Source of the DNA: Branchiostoma lanceolatum
Lineage: Eukaryota; Chordata; Leptocardii; Amphioxiformes; Branchiostomatidae
DNA length: 64,000 bases
Assembly: GCF_035083965.1 (NCBI RefSeq)
Contig: NC_089728.1
Coordinates: 20,602,955-20,666,954 of the forward strand
Direction: 5' to 3'
The translations under genes were made by a program, and so were the position numbers. Below, one piece after another: positions 13,180 to 26,169 of this stretch. Position 1 is the first letter of the stretch. Each line of letters starts with the position of its first letter. Under the pieces are notes generated by a model that saw only the letters and a list, made by a program, of their open reading frames with translations, was not told the DNA's origin and did not search any database.

Positions 13180-14400
13180 AAAAAGATAGCTCAGCGTAGA
13201 CAATCAGCGGTTTACAAGAGCTCAATAAGCACTATGAACTTATAACTAAAATCCAGTAGACCTTTCAACTTCATTTCTGATGTTCAGGTTAAAAGGAATT
13301 CAAACCGAGCAGGATACAACATGAACTGTTGTGAAAAGTACAAAAGATAGAAAATCATAAGTGAGTAGCTGCAGGCAAAATCCAACTTAACCCTTCGACT
13401 CTGCCAAACAACTTCTTCAGATACAACTCAAAGCTGTGTAAAAGAACGGGCTTACCTGCGTTCGCAAAATCAAACCGAACACTGATGGAACAGTCCTAGA
13501 TTGTCTGGTGGTGCAAAGGCAACAGACAACCATATTAGTAGAGCCTAGAGGTATCTCATACCCCATTAGACCAGATACCTTGAACCAATAAACGATATGT
13601 CTGGAGATTATCTGAAGTAAGAAGAGTTTGGAGGCTAAAACCAATTAGTGTGCATTTTAACAAGCTGGCGTTGATAGGGTTCTTTGCACTCAGGGTTGTT
13701 CTGACGAGAAGATAGTGATGACCTAACCGTGAAACCGATGTCACTTTAAACTAAGTAGGAGGATCAGATATGTTTCATAGGAACAAGCTCAGAGGAGACA
13801 AAGATAAAATAGGAAACTAAAACAGCTTGAAGAATAATCAAGGTATTTCGAAGCTAACTAATGTATTTCAGCACGTGTTGTTGCAGCCACACGTTAGAAC
13901 AATAAGGATAGCATTAGCACGTAAAAAAACAAACACCCCGAATTCTGAATATTTCGATGGAAAACCAGTCCATATCGCCTCAGAAAATGAGTTTTTAGAA
14001 CATAATGCTTTGTCTATGTCTGACTGTCATATGAAGAAGATGGTTGCATATCGTCTTTGAACCAGGATGATGTTGCGGATCATGAGATATGAGACCTTAA
14101 AGCTTCAGAGCAGCAATAATGATACCCTAATTGAGGAACATGACAGGATGTAACTCAGATGGAGATCACACAGATACAGATACAGATACACGACAGATTT
14201 TGTGCAAGAGAACAGAGACATCCCAATAGAAGACAACTCTTAATTAAGTGCCAGTCTGCCAAATTCAGAAAATGGTGCACAGTCTGAACACAGGTGCTCT
14301 AAATGAAATGTCAAAACTTCTCCACCGTTTTTGAAACATTTTACGGAGAAAGGTCAGAGGCTAAATTGCCACAACTGAAAAGACATAGCAAAGCCATCCA
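13180..14400 (+). pseudogene. Decayed tandem copy of the 5' end of the NHL membrane gene
   Basis: Sequence from about 13190 to 13745 aligns in order with 14700-15240, the 5' flank and start of exon 1 of the downstream gene. The shared blocks include the GTAGACAATCA segment, the GTCTGGTGGTG segment (about 13500 and 14998) and ATGTCTGGAGAT (13594 and 15148). Here the frame stops after eight codons (TAA). Further on, an ACATGACAGGATGTAACTCAG stretch near 14140 resembles the end of exon 1 near 16175. The 77-codon open frame at 13827-14060 lies inside and has no recognisable domain. Confidence 0.5.
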
Positions 14401-15231
14401 AGACTGCTTTGATGATCATGGTAGTTTTAACGGTATTTTGCAGTTAGTACTGCGATTCACTTTATTTTCCCGGTAGCAACATTTTGCTGTGTGAGGAAAA
14501 TGGACATTTTCACTGAACTTTAACTTCACGGTGGCACGGAATGATTTACAGAATGGAGGCGACTGAGAAAACAGTGAACATGAATTACGATGGAACGTAT
14601 AGATTGAGATGTCTTGCATGTTATGTGATATTAAGCTTTTCAAAAGCAACGAATGGATGTAACATAGTGCGGAGGTTACACAACGACTGCTCAACCTCAG
14701 CGTAGACAATCAACGGTTTCCATGACTTCAACAAATACCATGGATTTATAGCTGTATCCAGTAAACCTTTCGACTCCATCTCTTATTCTCAGATCAAAAA
14801 TATTTCAAAGCGAACTGGATCCAACACAAGCTGAAAAGTATGAAGAAGGCAAATCAGCAATGAGTAGAAGGCCAAATCCAACTTAAACCTTATACTCTGC
14901 CAAGACAACTTTTGCAGAAACAAGACAAAGCTGTGAAAAATCGCGGGATTACCAATATCGGGGAAAATAAAACCTAACAGGAAATCGGTCCCTAATTGTC
15001 TGGTGGTGTAAAGGGCAATGGGGACTATATAGGCTCAAGATATTGCATTTCTTCACCAAACTCGTGTAGAGCCGTCAAGAGCTGTACATGTTTGGACCAG
15101 CGGAGAAGCTCACATCTGACGTCGCACCGAGGCTCCTCGAAAACGACATGTCTGGAGATAGTCTGATGCAAGCTGGGTTGGAGGCTGGAATGGCTGAAGA
15201 GTTCGTCGTTAGAGAAGCTGGCGGCGATGGG

Positions 15232-15438
15232 GATCCCTGCAGTCAGTGTTATTCTATGGATCCCTGAAGGCAGGTCTCTTCTAATTCTGCAGATCCCTGC
15301 ACTCAGTGTTATTCTATGGATCCCTGCAGGCAGGTCTCTTCTAATTCTGTAGATCCCTGCACTCAGTGTTATTCTATGGATCCCTGCAGGCAGGTCTCTT
15401 CTAATTCTGTAGATCCCTGCAGTCAGTGCTATTCTGTG
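15232..15438 (+). repeat. 60-bp in-frame tandem repeat in exon 1
   Basis: Three full 60-bp units start at 15232, 15292 and 15352, with a partial fourth from 15412. Each encodes about 20 residues containing DPC, QCYSMDPC and QVSSNS. Units 2 and 3 are almost identical; unit 1 differs by a C-to-A change that turns TGC into TGA at 15265-15267. Confidence 0.9.
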
Positions 15439-18400
15439 AATTCTGACAGACAAGGCTGTTCTACAATCTACCGGCGAGAAGATGACGATGACGTAACTAT
15501 CATAAGTAGGGCTGACGCGGCAAACAGACAAACAAATGATATCAACAGTATGGCTGTCAACATTCAACATTGCGCTAACAAGGACGAGGATCACATGGGG
15601 ACTTCCGGGACATGGTCACAGGGGTCAGAAACAAAAAAGGCATTGGACGAAACAAAAACAGCTTTAGCCGCCAGTAATGACAGGTCATTCGACGTAACTA
15701 AATGTAACTCAGTCAGTGTTGTTGCGGCCACTCTTCAGCAGAATGAGTGTAGCAATAACAAGAACACAAAAAGTGGCGCTGCACCTGAGAAGGAACAACA
15801 AAACAATGTCATCACAGATGATGAGGTTATAGAACCTTATGCCATATCCTATCTATGTCCGAATCTTGGTTATGATTTAACAGATAGATGCAACTCATCC
15901 TCGCACCAGGAAAATGCAATGAACATTAAGACACGTTTAAAAAATGCGGCCTTAACTACCATTAGCAAAGCTGCTGCTGAGACCGAGCAACAAAAGAATG
16001 TCACCTCTGATGATGAGATTGTAGAACCTTATGCTACATCGTATCTCTGCCCAAATCCGGGTTATGATGTAACATACGGCTGCAACTCATCCTCGTACCT
16101 GGGTGATGCAGCGGGTACTGAGACAGGTTTAAAAGATTCGGCCTTACGGAGAAGCGATGAGAACTCGACTAACATGGCAGGATGTAGCTCAGCTGGACAT
16201 TATGCTGACGCAGCTAAAGGTGACATGATATCAAAAAGCCGGCGAAACATGAACACATTTCCACCATATTACGGGAATGCTCCACGGTTTGATAATCCGG
16301 ACAATGACACACAGTCTTCAGAACCGGAGAATGACGCTCAGCCTCCAAATCCGGAGAATGGTAAACATCCTCCAAATCCGGAGAATGGTGCTCTGCCTCC
16401 ACATCTGGAGAGCGCCCTGAAACCGAACGTGATGTACGTGCCGAACGTTCCCAAACAAGCAGCTTTTGGTAAGATATGTTTGCATTTAAGTTTAAGCATT
16501 ATTTAATCTTGTTACCTAACCCTAAGCCTAACCTGAACCCTAACCCTAACCTTTGTGACCCTTGTCACAATTGGAAAATTGCAATGATCGAAAGAAGGGA
16601 AGGCAAGAGATTTTGATTCTAGAAAACAAAGGCATGGAAAATGAAGAGACATCTTTATTGTCAGTAATTCTAGATGTGCTATATTAAGAAATTTTACAGT
16701 TATGAGCAAATATGGAATGCATTCTGATACACATTCAAGAGGTTATGCTTAGTTGAAAAAAATCATTCGTCAAGAAATAAGGTGATCGTGACCTAGGATA
16801 GGATAATGTTGTTTCCATGTGAACTTCATTTCACACGACATTGGATAGTACGGGGTCAGTGTTTGGGGTCAGTGTCACGATAAGCTTAATCAGGATTTTC
16901 TCATGCTATTTCTAACCATTTCAGTATACCATAGTTGTTTACAGTTTTGTTCCTTATCAACCCGCTTAAATTGTTATATTATGTTGCAGGTTGTACAAGT
17001 CGGCGTGTCGGCGTTGCTATACTGGCAGCCACCTTTGGTATGTTATTAATCGCCTGTTCAATCCTTGCTGTGCTATACTTCAACACCCACGTCCAGAATG
17101 TTCAAAAGGTAAGCCTACGTTTTGATTTGCTTCGATGCTCAGGTTTAGTGTATATTTCTTCAAAAAATGGGTCATTAAATGAAAGATATGTGTGCTTATT
17201 GTTGCAGTATATATCTTTATGTCAGAAAGGCTCTCCCAACTTTCTTTTTGCAGGATCAAACAGCGTATTTGAAATCTATCCAGATTTATCGGAACAGAAT
17301 GTCCATGTCCTTCATAATGTTATCTATTTTCATAATATCCTTGTAGCTATCATTTCTTTGACTTTCAAAAGTCTTTGGATACGGTCAATTTGAACTTTAT
17401 GTTTAAAACCCTTCAGAATTTTAGTTCGGGGCCGAATTTTATTTAAATGATAAACACAAATATACAGCGCTGTATGCCTAACTTTTACAAACCGGGACAA
17501 ACCGATGAACGAAATTAAAACCTTGATTCAAATGTGTCAGAAACGCTAATGATCGATATATACATATATATATTGCCATTGTAAAATCTTACAAACACCA
17601 TTGGTTAAGAGATTGATACAGACAGATCAAAATAACATATGAAGACGACAAGCAATACCGCTAATATATATTTCATTGCAAAACTTGGAAAATATATTTT
17701 CATTTTCAGCTGCAATTGTAATGTTTAAAAAAATGCCAAACCCATAGCAAAACTCCCCTCTGCTTATAGTGAAGTAGTCTTGGCCTGGTAGGAACTTGGA
17801 AGAGCGGATCCTGTGAAAATATATAATGATAGAATTTGGTCGAACAAAAGCTTTAAGCTAAAATATCTAAGGATGATCACAAAATTTGGATTTACCTAAT
17901 ATGTGAAAAAAATACCGATAGCAAAACTTAATAGCAAATATTTGTATATTCTTTCTGGATTCACCTCTTGAAAATGCTATTAAGATGGAAATAAATAGTA
18001 CAGCGTCATTGCTCTGGCAAAAAAATTCCATGTATCTATATCCTGGCTCAGATACAAAGACAATGTCGATGCTACACCAAAAAGAGCAATTACTCAAACA
18101 ATGCTCTTCTAAAACATAATGTATTTCATCTGCATACAACTCTGAGTAATGTTGGTGTACAGTTCACTGAACAAGAGTTGTAGCATACTGTGTGATAATA
18201 TAACAAAACGCCTTCTGACAACGACTAATTGTTGTAAGAGACATATGTTGATCAATAAGTTGCTTCAATACAGCACACTGGCAGCTATGCATATGAACAT
18301 GTACTACTAGATAGCCATGTGATGTGTTAATTGACATCCACAACCATGCACAAACAGTTTTAGTGTACATATCATTAAAGGAGATGATAACAAATACTAT

Positions 18401-21400
18401 GTGAAAACACAGTACATTGCTAAGGACGACTTATCATTATAAAGTTAAAACGAGACTGTTATTATCTGTTTGACAGCTGATATTTATGTCAGTGAATGAA
18501 ATTGGTTGAGATATAATTCATATCCTAATGTAAAGCGTAAATAATTCAATGAGAAAAAACGCATCGGTTTACATGTGTACAATTGAAACTGTTACTTTTC
18601 GTAATAGCTTATATTCCTTGATCGGTTGATTTCTCACAGCCAGTACCGACTGTCAGCATACCGCATACCTCTGGTCGCCCTGCCTGCTGCAGTGCTGGGC
18701 ACACAGAAATGTCCACGGTGAGCGTTTAACGTTAAATGTTATATTGGTTACTTTAAAAACTAACTTTATCATAATAACAATACGCTTATTGCATGTCCTT
18801 ACCCGTAGGCTTATTGCAAGTACATGAAAGGACGGATAGACAATGGGTATAAATATAGCATGTCGTTATTCTAGTCTAAATACTAACTTAAATTTTGTCT
18901 TATCTGGGTTTGACTTCTTTTTCCGAGGCACCGAAAAACTAATTATCGCACTTTTTCTGTAATGTGTGGGTTTTATGATGTTAAGAGGAGAGTTGTTTTC
19001 ATTTTGTCTGTAAACATGGAGACATTGGGATGGAATTTGGTGGCCTCCTTAAGTAGGGCTTTTCTTTAATGATCGTAAAAATTGCAGCTGTGTCTTCCGC
19101 CTTTTCTTTTTTTAAACTTTTTTTTATTGCATTTCAAGTATAATACAGTACATGTAGTAGGAAAACAAAGGTATACATAAAATGTAGACAGTGTAAAGAC
19201 AAAAACCTAAATAATATTCCAGAACAGTTTGCAAAACGTGTTTCCTAATTCACAAGATAATTGTGTAATGTTCCCCATAACCTTTTGACATTTCTATGCT
19301 ATAATAAATTCTAACTTACAACAGGTTCTAACAAAATCAACAAATCCTTTTAAAGAAACTACTTTGGAGTCTCTACTTCGAAATATATACATTTTTGCAA
19401 GTAGTATAAGTGTATTTAGAATAAGTGGGCATTTTCCTAGGACGCCAAAAATAACATTTTGCAGGCTCAATCTGACCGGGAAGTTAACTTGTTGGCTAAT
19501 CCAGTGTTCAGTATCGTTCCAGAATTTTGCTACTTCAGAACATTGTCCAAAGAGATGAGTACTGGTCTCATCTTCATTTTTACAGTATGAGCATAGTTTG
19601 CTGTCTAGTATTTTCCAGTCAAACAATTTTTTATTGATGGCAAGAAAGTTGTGTAAAAGTTTAAATTGGAAAGACCTAGCATATAGATCAATGGTTGTTT
19701 TATAAATAAGACTATAGACTGCATCCCAGCCTACACGTCTATTAAATGTGTCTTCCCAGCACAGTTGAGCCTTACACTTAAATTCAACTAAATTCCTTTG
19801 AACAAGATAAAAGCGATAAATATCCTTATTAATCTTTTGTCATTTTAACAAGTTCACAATTCTTATTTCGGGCCGATTTACTAACGGCACCCTGGGTGTA
19901 CCTTGGATCATTTTTTTCCACTTATGTGGAATACATGATAATAGTTGTATGTACGTGTATTCATTACAAATTTCGGAATATTTACCTATAAATGACTGGT
20001 ATGTACACAATTCTCCATCATTTTCCATTAAATCATAAACAAAGAGGACTTTCTTTTGTATAAACCGTTCCCATATAAGTGGTACACCATCAATCAATAT
20101 ATTTGGATTGAACCACAACAATTGGTTCATTACATTCATTTTGCTGTCTGGTGGTTCCATTTGTACTTTTAACCAGGCCAACATGACTTGTTGCATAAAT
20201 AAGTTTATCGCTGGACATTTTTGTTTGGAGACGACGTTGTGAAAGTGTGCTTTTGTAAGTTGTAGGAAAGGGAAGATGTGATATTTGAAGATAACATATT
20301 GATTTAGTATTTTCCTGCAAAACCAGGTATCATTCAAATAAATTCTAGGTACCCAGGCAGCCTTTAGTGCCAAATTAAAGGACTCCAGGTTTACAAGTTT
20401 CAGCCCCCCGAATTCATACATGTTGTACACAATTTGCCTTTTTATCCGTTCTGGCCTCCCAGACCAAAGAAAGGCAAATATTTTTCTCTCATAATTTTGG
20501 AACAACTCAACATCTGGTGATGGCAGTGACATGAAAAGTTAGGTAAATTGCGAAACAACCAGACTATTGATCAGTGTCACTTTACCGTACAAGGTAAGGG
20601 TCTTCCCCTTCCAAGGTTGAATTATCTTATCTTCTTTTTGTAGCTTTTTATTAAAATTATCAGTTATCAATGTTGTCGAGTATTTTGGAACATGTATCCC
20701 CAAAAGATCTACTGGGCCATCTGACCACTTAACCGGAAAAGTGCAAGGAAGTAGAAAGTCTGTTTCTTTTAACGGACCTAGTCTTACAATAACACATTTA
20801 TCAAAATTTGGAACAAGACCGGTAATTGTGGAGACATTTTTCAAATCTAAGCACAACGCTTCCAGTGTTTTAAGGAAGGGTTTCAGAAAAAAGTTTGTAT
20901 CATCGGCAAATTGTGACAATTTGGTTGGTACTCCTTTACATACTATTCCTTCAACACTTTCATGTTTCCTTACCCTTAAGGCCAATATCTCTACTGAGAG
21001 GATAAACAAGTATGGTGACAATGGACAGCCTTGTCTCAACCCTCGGTGGAGCCTAAAGGGTTCTGACAAACATCCTTGATTAATTATTCTACTAGTAATA
21101 TTTGTGTACAGAATATCTACCCATCGTAATAGAGATTTTCCAAAACCAAAAGCATTCAATGTCTCAAGCACAAAATCATGCCTTATTTTGTCAAACGCCT
21201 TTTCAAAGTCTGTAGTAAACATAAGTCCTTCCACATTTTCCCTTTCACAACTTTCAATTATTTCCAGTATTTTCCTTATGGTATCACTTATAGATTTACC
21301 CGACAGAAAGCCGGTTTGACCCATGTGTATCAACTCCGATATTACCTTTTTCATCCGGAGGGCAATACATTTTGATAAAATACGTGTATCATAGGGAAGT

Positions 21401-24400
21401 AAAGTAAGAGGTCTCCAATTGCCTAAGTGCACAGGGTTTTTGTCTTTTCCAGTGGGATCTTGTTTTAAAAGCAATGAAATCAGACCTTCTTTTTGAGTTT
21501 CTGATAATTTTCCTAGGTCATACACAGTATTAAAACAATCTAACATTGGCTGTCTTAACAAAGCAAAAAAATGACTTGTAAACTTCCACAGTAATTCCAT
21601 CGACCTCTGGAGATTTCCCATTCTCAAAAGATGAGATTGCTTCCCAGAGATCTTTGCTATTTATGACGCCTTCACAAATTTGAGACTGGTTACTGGTCTG
21701 ATGGATGGGTTAAAAAATCTCCATCCTGTAGCACAATCTTTGAAACATTTTTTTTTTCTTTTGTTACGCTTTAATACATTAAAGAAATATTTGGTGGGTT
21801 TTTCACCTAATTTCATCCATCTATCCCGAGAAGATAACATAATCTTTTCACTTTTTTCTTTGTATAGGGTTTCTAGCGCCATCTCCTTTTGTTTCAATTC
21901 CTCTATCATGCAACTAGGAGGAGAACTCAAGCTATCAATTTCAATTTGTAAGTTTTGAAGTTTTAGCTGTAATTCTTTTTCCTTCTGGAGCATTTTTTTC
22001 TTCTTGTAAGATGAATATTTTATGCAATGACCCCTGAAGGCACATTTGAATGTATCCCATACAATTCTGGTTTCGCAGGATCCTTTGTTAAATGAAAAAA
22101 AATTATTCAATAAATGTCTTTGTTTCTTTTAAGAAATCCTTATCATTCAAAAGATTAGGGTCAAACTTCCAGTATCCGGGTCCCTGTGGGAAATCACCCG
22201 TTACTACATTTAAGTGAATCAATCTATGATCAGACTTAAAAGGTTCTGTTATGAACGTTGTAGCGACCTTTGGTAGTAACGAGAAAGAAATTAAGAAATA
22301 GTCTAATCGGCTAGCTTGTCGACCTCTCCTCCATGTATATCTAATCAAATCAGGATAATTCAGGCGCCATACATCTACTAAATCGAATGTAGCTAATAAT
22401 TCCTCGATTGCTTGAGTCGCACGAGGATGGTAATTTACGGGGTGTTGTCCTGCTCTATCTTTTTTAACATCCAATACATTATTAAAATCTCCAGTTAATG
22501 TCACATTATCGTTGCAGTCTACCATTTCTAGAATATGCATTTGTTAGTCCTCAAAGAAACACTCATCGTCCTCATTTGGCGCATAAATGTTCACAAGACA
22601 GCAACGAAAATTTTCACATTGTAGATCAAGTAATATGTAATCTACTATCTTCGTCTGCTTTGCTTTCATGTATTGCATATGACAGATTATTTTTAAACAT
22701 AATTAATACTCCGCAACTATTACTTTTCCTATGGCTAAAAATAATTTGGCTTCCCCATTCCTCTAACCATTTGTGCTCCTTTTCGGCAGTAGAATGGGTT
22801 TCTTGTAGACAAATAATTGAATGTGGTTTATCTTTTAAGATTGTAAATGTTTCCCTTCTCTTTGCATTGTTTGCTAAACCATTGCAATTTAGACTGGCAA
22901 AGGAGAGTTCATTTCTAGACATCATGTGATTTTTGTTCTGAATCTAGCTGATTGGGCCACCTGTTTCGTATGCAAATTGTGCAGAACAAACAGAATTCCA
23001 TACATGTTTTCTCAGGGAACAGTTGCAAATAACAACAAAGGTTAACAGAAAAGAGATATAACAAAACTAAATGGTTCACAGAACCAGGAAACATAACATA
23101 TAACAACGAGGTCCGGATCAGGTTAACCCCGAACATCGCGTGATCCGGCCGCACCATAAATAGGTGTCCAGTTCCTGCATTCCATCATTAGTGTTTTGTA
23201 AACACAACTCAGCAGCGCATTCTTCAACATACAAAACAGACAAAATTATGAGAGATCATCAACAGATGGTTCTGGAATATGATATCAAGGGAATTAATAA
23301 CAAATAATACAACATAGGAATAATCTATGAAATAATTTTTGCAGGGCCGTCCTTGCATCTTATTCATTTGCTTTGCTATGCAGGAAGCAGAGACACACGA
23401 AGACCCTTGTCTTTGTGACAGCATGGATATGTTCTTAAGCACTCTACTTCGATGATCCAGACTATACACAACACCTATAGAGTGTCAGAGGAGAAATACA
23501 TTGATTATAACTGTATGAACTATGCTGTCTTATTACAGACCTTGGCTGATGATAGCTTCTTCGCAACTAGAGCATCAACATTTACTCCAAAGAATTATCC
23601 AGACACCACATTGCCATCAACCTCTTACAACTCACAAGGTGAATTTGCTGATCTATGAAGAAAACGTTCCCCATTGAAACATGGGATAATTCTATGTTTC
23701 TATACCATATACTACGTCTTCTAAAACGACTTATAAATGTTCTACAGACATTATGGTTTTAACCTAAATTGGTGCTCTAGTTATATGGCATTCTAAAATC
23801 AATTTCGTAATCGCTCAAATCTACTGCACGAATTTCGAACCTTACTTTGCCGTGCTACTTTCAGCTTCCACACAAAAGACAGAGCCCACAAAGAAGCCAC
23901 GCCAAGAGTCCACAAAGATACAAAGGACTTATGATTACACCTCAACATCAGCAAAGATGTCCACACGTCAAACGACAATCCCTTTTTACACGACCACACA
24001 GGAACCGGAAGTCAACACCAATGACGTCGGTACATTTTGCAGCCATACAGGTTTGTCACTGTTAAGTAAAAAATGCTGTATCTCATAAGACATTCATAAA
24101 CATATATAGAGAGAGTTAAATCATTTTTACCAGTCTGTTAAGAAGGTGGCGCTCACTGAATGAATTCTGGATTAGCAGTAAGACCACAACAATGTTAATC
24201 TTATAGATGAAATCCTCTGGAAAACCCAAAACCAATGAGCGTGGGCGCAATAAAAACCCAGTGAAAGAAATACTGCAAATCCACAGGACTGTTATCGCAA
24301 ATAGAACCACAGAACACAGTGTATCAAACAAGAAACACGTTTTCAATTTTAGGAGGCATATGCGAATTGCCTTGTTCATATTAGCAGACTCAGCTGATGC

Positions 24401-25975
24401 TATATATTAACAATAACGACCAAAGAAGTATACTATCAGAAGGTTTTCGGCTCCAAGGACTACGGATGATATATAATTACTGGAATGAGAATACTTATAA
24501 AGCCAGTTTCAACAAACATTGCATTGAACTCCGGTTCACACCTACAAATCTTGCTGTCAGACCTCTATACCAATACCTCAACTCCTTTCTCATTTCTCTC
24601 ATCGTTGAAATATAAATCAAAAGCATAGCATCACGAGCAAAAAAAGTTTGACAGTCGCTCTAGATAGATAGGACGTCTACGAAATTGTCAGGGGGTACTC
24701 GCTGGCCACCGCTACAGTAATAGCGTCATAATCACTGGAGGCCTGCCCGCCTTAGCCTGGGACCTCCTCCCCCCTACTTTGCCCCTCGCGGGGCTATCTG
24801 GGGGTATATCAAGTTGACGTTGAAATCAGTACCATATACGGTACGCGTACGTAGATAAATCCTTAGATTGTCTTTTTGCTGTGGATTCAATAACCGCGTG
24901 AACTGTGAACATTAGCACCCTCAAACATTTGTGCATTTAGCATATATATGCACACCCATTCCTTTGAATTTCTTGCCTTGCCTTGAATTTCATTTTCTTG
25001 GTTTATAACCATATGACGTCTTCTTTTCTTATTTTATAAAATGCTACGAATAGTTAATGTGTTCCATATGTAACACTTTTATTACTGGTTACAGAAAGTG
25101 GTGCAATCATGAATTTGGAGAAGATCACTTTCGGAGGAAAAGGAAAAGGCCGTGGGAAGTTTGATCACGCTCTCGCGGTGGCCGTGTCCAAATGCAATGA
25201 AATATGTGTGGCTGATATACACAACAAACGAGTACAGGTCTTCAGCATGAACGGGGAGTTTCTCCACCTCTTTCCAGCGATAGTCCCAGGTTCAAATGGA
25301 CAAACAAGAGCAACTATGCGAGCTTATGATATCGCAATTGACGGAAAGGGAAACGTGTGGGTAGCTGGTGCAAATGGTAGACAAAATGGACATGTAATTA
25401 AGTACAGTAGAGAAGGTCAGCCACGTACCCATCTCATGTACAAGCTAAAAGGCAGTTGTCTTTACCCCAACGTTGCCTTTGATGCTGCAAACAACAAAGT
25501 CATTGTGGCTGCGAACAACAACGTCTCTATCTACTCACCAGACGGCTCCCTGTATAAAAGTTTCATATTAGTCAAGATACATGATTACAATGACATTACA
25601 TCGGACCATAAAGGAAATGTACTTATTACAGCAGGCTTAGGAGCATCAGCCAAAGTCCATGTGTACAATCAGGATGGACGTCTGTTATTCCAGATCAGAG
25701 GTAATGGTGCATTTTCATCACTCGAAGGTATCTGCACGGACAAATCGGGTCACATCATTGTAGCAGACTCTGAAGAAAACAGAGTAGACATGTTTACAAG
25801 CCGTGGGAAATTTCTACGCACTGTCGTTAAGGTTGAAACGCCAATGTGTATTGCATTAGGGCCAGGTGGGCAGTTAGTGGTCATCCAATATTTGGATCTC
25901 GCGGTCACCAAATTTTCGGGTATCGCGATCGATAGCTTTGTAATAGTCATTCCACGCCATATGGCATTTACTTAA
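15316..25975 (+). CDS. Type II membrane protein with NHL-repeat ectodomain, 6 exons
   Basis: Function unknown; architecture clear. Exons by splice sites and phase: 15316-16468, 16990-17108, 18640-18717, 23539-23638, 23865-24029, 25095-25975, joining into 831 aa. The N-terminal ~385 residues look cytoplasmic and hold two ~65-residue repeats, each acidic then EPYA-x-SYLCPN-x-GYD and CNSSS, followed by ~10-residue Pro/Asn-rich PEN repeats. Exon 2 encodes basic CTSRR then a TM helix (VAILAATFGMLLIACSILAV), predicting N-in topology. Exons 3-5 form a Thr/Ser/Pro stalk. Exon 6 encodes about six NHL-type blades (for example VADIHNKRVQVF, IVADSEENRVDMF), a beta-propeller expected outside the cell. The start is uncertain: an in-frame ATG at 15148 would add 56 residues but is cut off by a TGA at 15265. 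Intron 3 (4.8 kb) contains an antisense LINE. The last ~16 residues come from sequence antisense to a trypsin-like fragment. AATAAA at 26461 may be the poly(A) signal. Confidence 0.7.
16514..16553. repeat. Short interstitial telomere-like tract
   Basis: Degenerate CCTAAC/CCCTAA repeats (the metazoan TTAGGG motif on the other strand), about six units with variants, just inside intron 1 of the NHL gene. Confidence 0.75.
17109..18639. other. Intron 2 of the NHL gene
   Basis: AT-rich intronic sequence. No repeat element, exon or RNA gene was recognised. Confidence 0.5.
19103..23150 (-). mobile_element. Non-LTR retrotransposon (Tx1/L1-type LINE), inactivated
   Basis: Antisense to the host gene, inside its intron 3. 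Reading 5' to 3' on the minus strand: an APE-type endonuclease (22925-22103) with SLNCNGL, LQETHS, GDFN, SRLDYF and SDH motifs; a linker rich in Lys/Glu (22110-21661); a reverse transcriptase (21627-20539) with NWRPLTLL, TDFEKAFD, GLRQGCPLSPYLF and the catalytic box QFADDTNFF; a C-terminal region (20532-19840); and a CCHC-like knuckle CSYCKN...HLFGQC (19626-19294). An A-rich tail reads as poly-T on the plus strand at 19106-19135. At least four frame changes or stops interrupt the ORF2-like frame and no ORF1 is seen, so the copy is dead. The L1/Tx1 placement comes from the RT and terminal-knuckle pattern; a phylogeny could change it. Confidence 0.85.
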
Positions 25976-26035
25976 GTTTACAACAGGAACGTGCGCTTCT
26001 TTAATTATTTTTGCTGGCGATCGAGACATGGAGAA
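25926..26035 (-). pseudogene. Trypsin-like (peptidase S1) exon fragment
   Basis: The minus strand reads about 30 residues resembling the stretch before the CAG box in chymotrypsin-fold proteases: IIKEAHVPVVNLSKC then HMAWNDYYKAID. The expected MLCAG and GDSGGP motifs do not follow; similarity stops at about 25926. No catalytic residue is in the fragment. It overlaps antisense the last codons of the NHL gene. The family call rests on a short match. Confidence 0.45.
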
Positions 26036-26169
26036 GCTTGTTATAAATCTGATTCTGTTTGTTAACATTGAATACGTAAAAAAACACTTCGTGGCGTAAC
26101 ACACCTGCTTTGTTCTGAACAGCACAAGCTAAATAACCGTACAGAATCATTTTACCCACTCACATCGAG

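Noticed and set aside
15025..15594. 189-codon minus-strand frame
   Set aside because: Shadow of the 60-bp repeat and exon 1 of the NHL gene on the opposite strand; no splice or domain support.
22915..23157. 80-codon minus-strand frame upstream of the LINE endonuclease, as a possible ORF1
   Set aside because: No RRM, CCHC or coiled-coil pattern; it overlaps the start of ORF2 in another frame.
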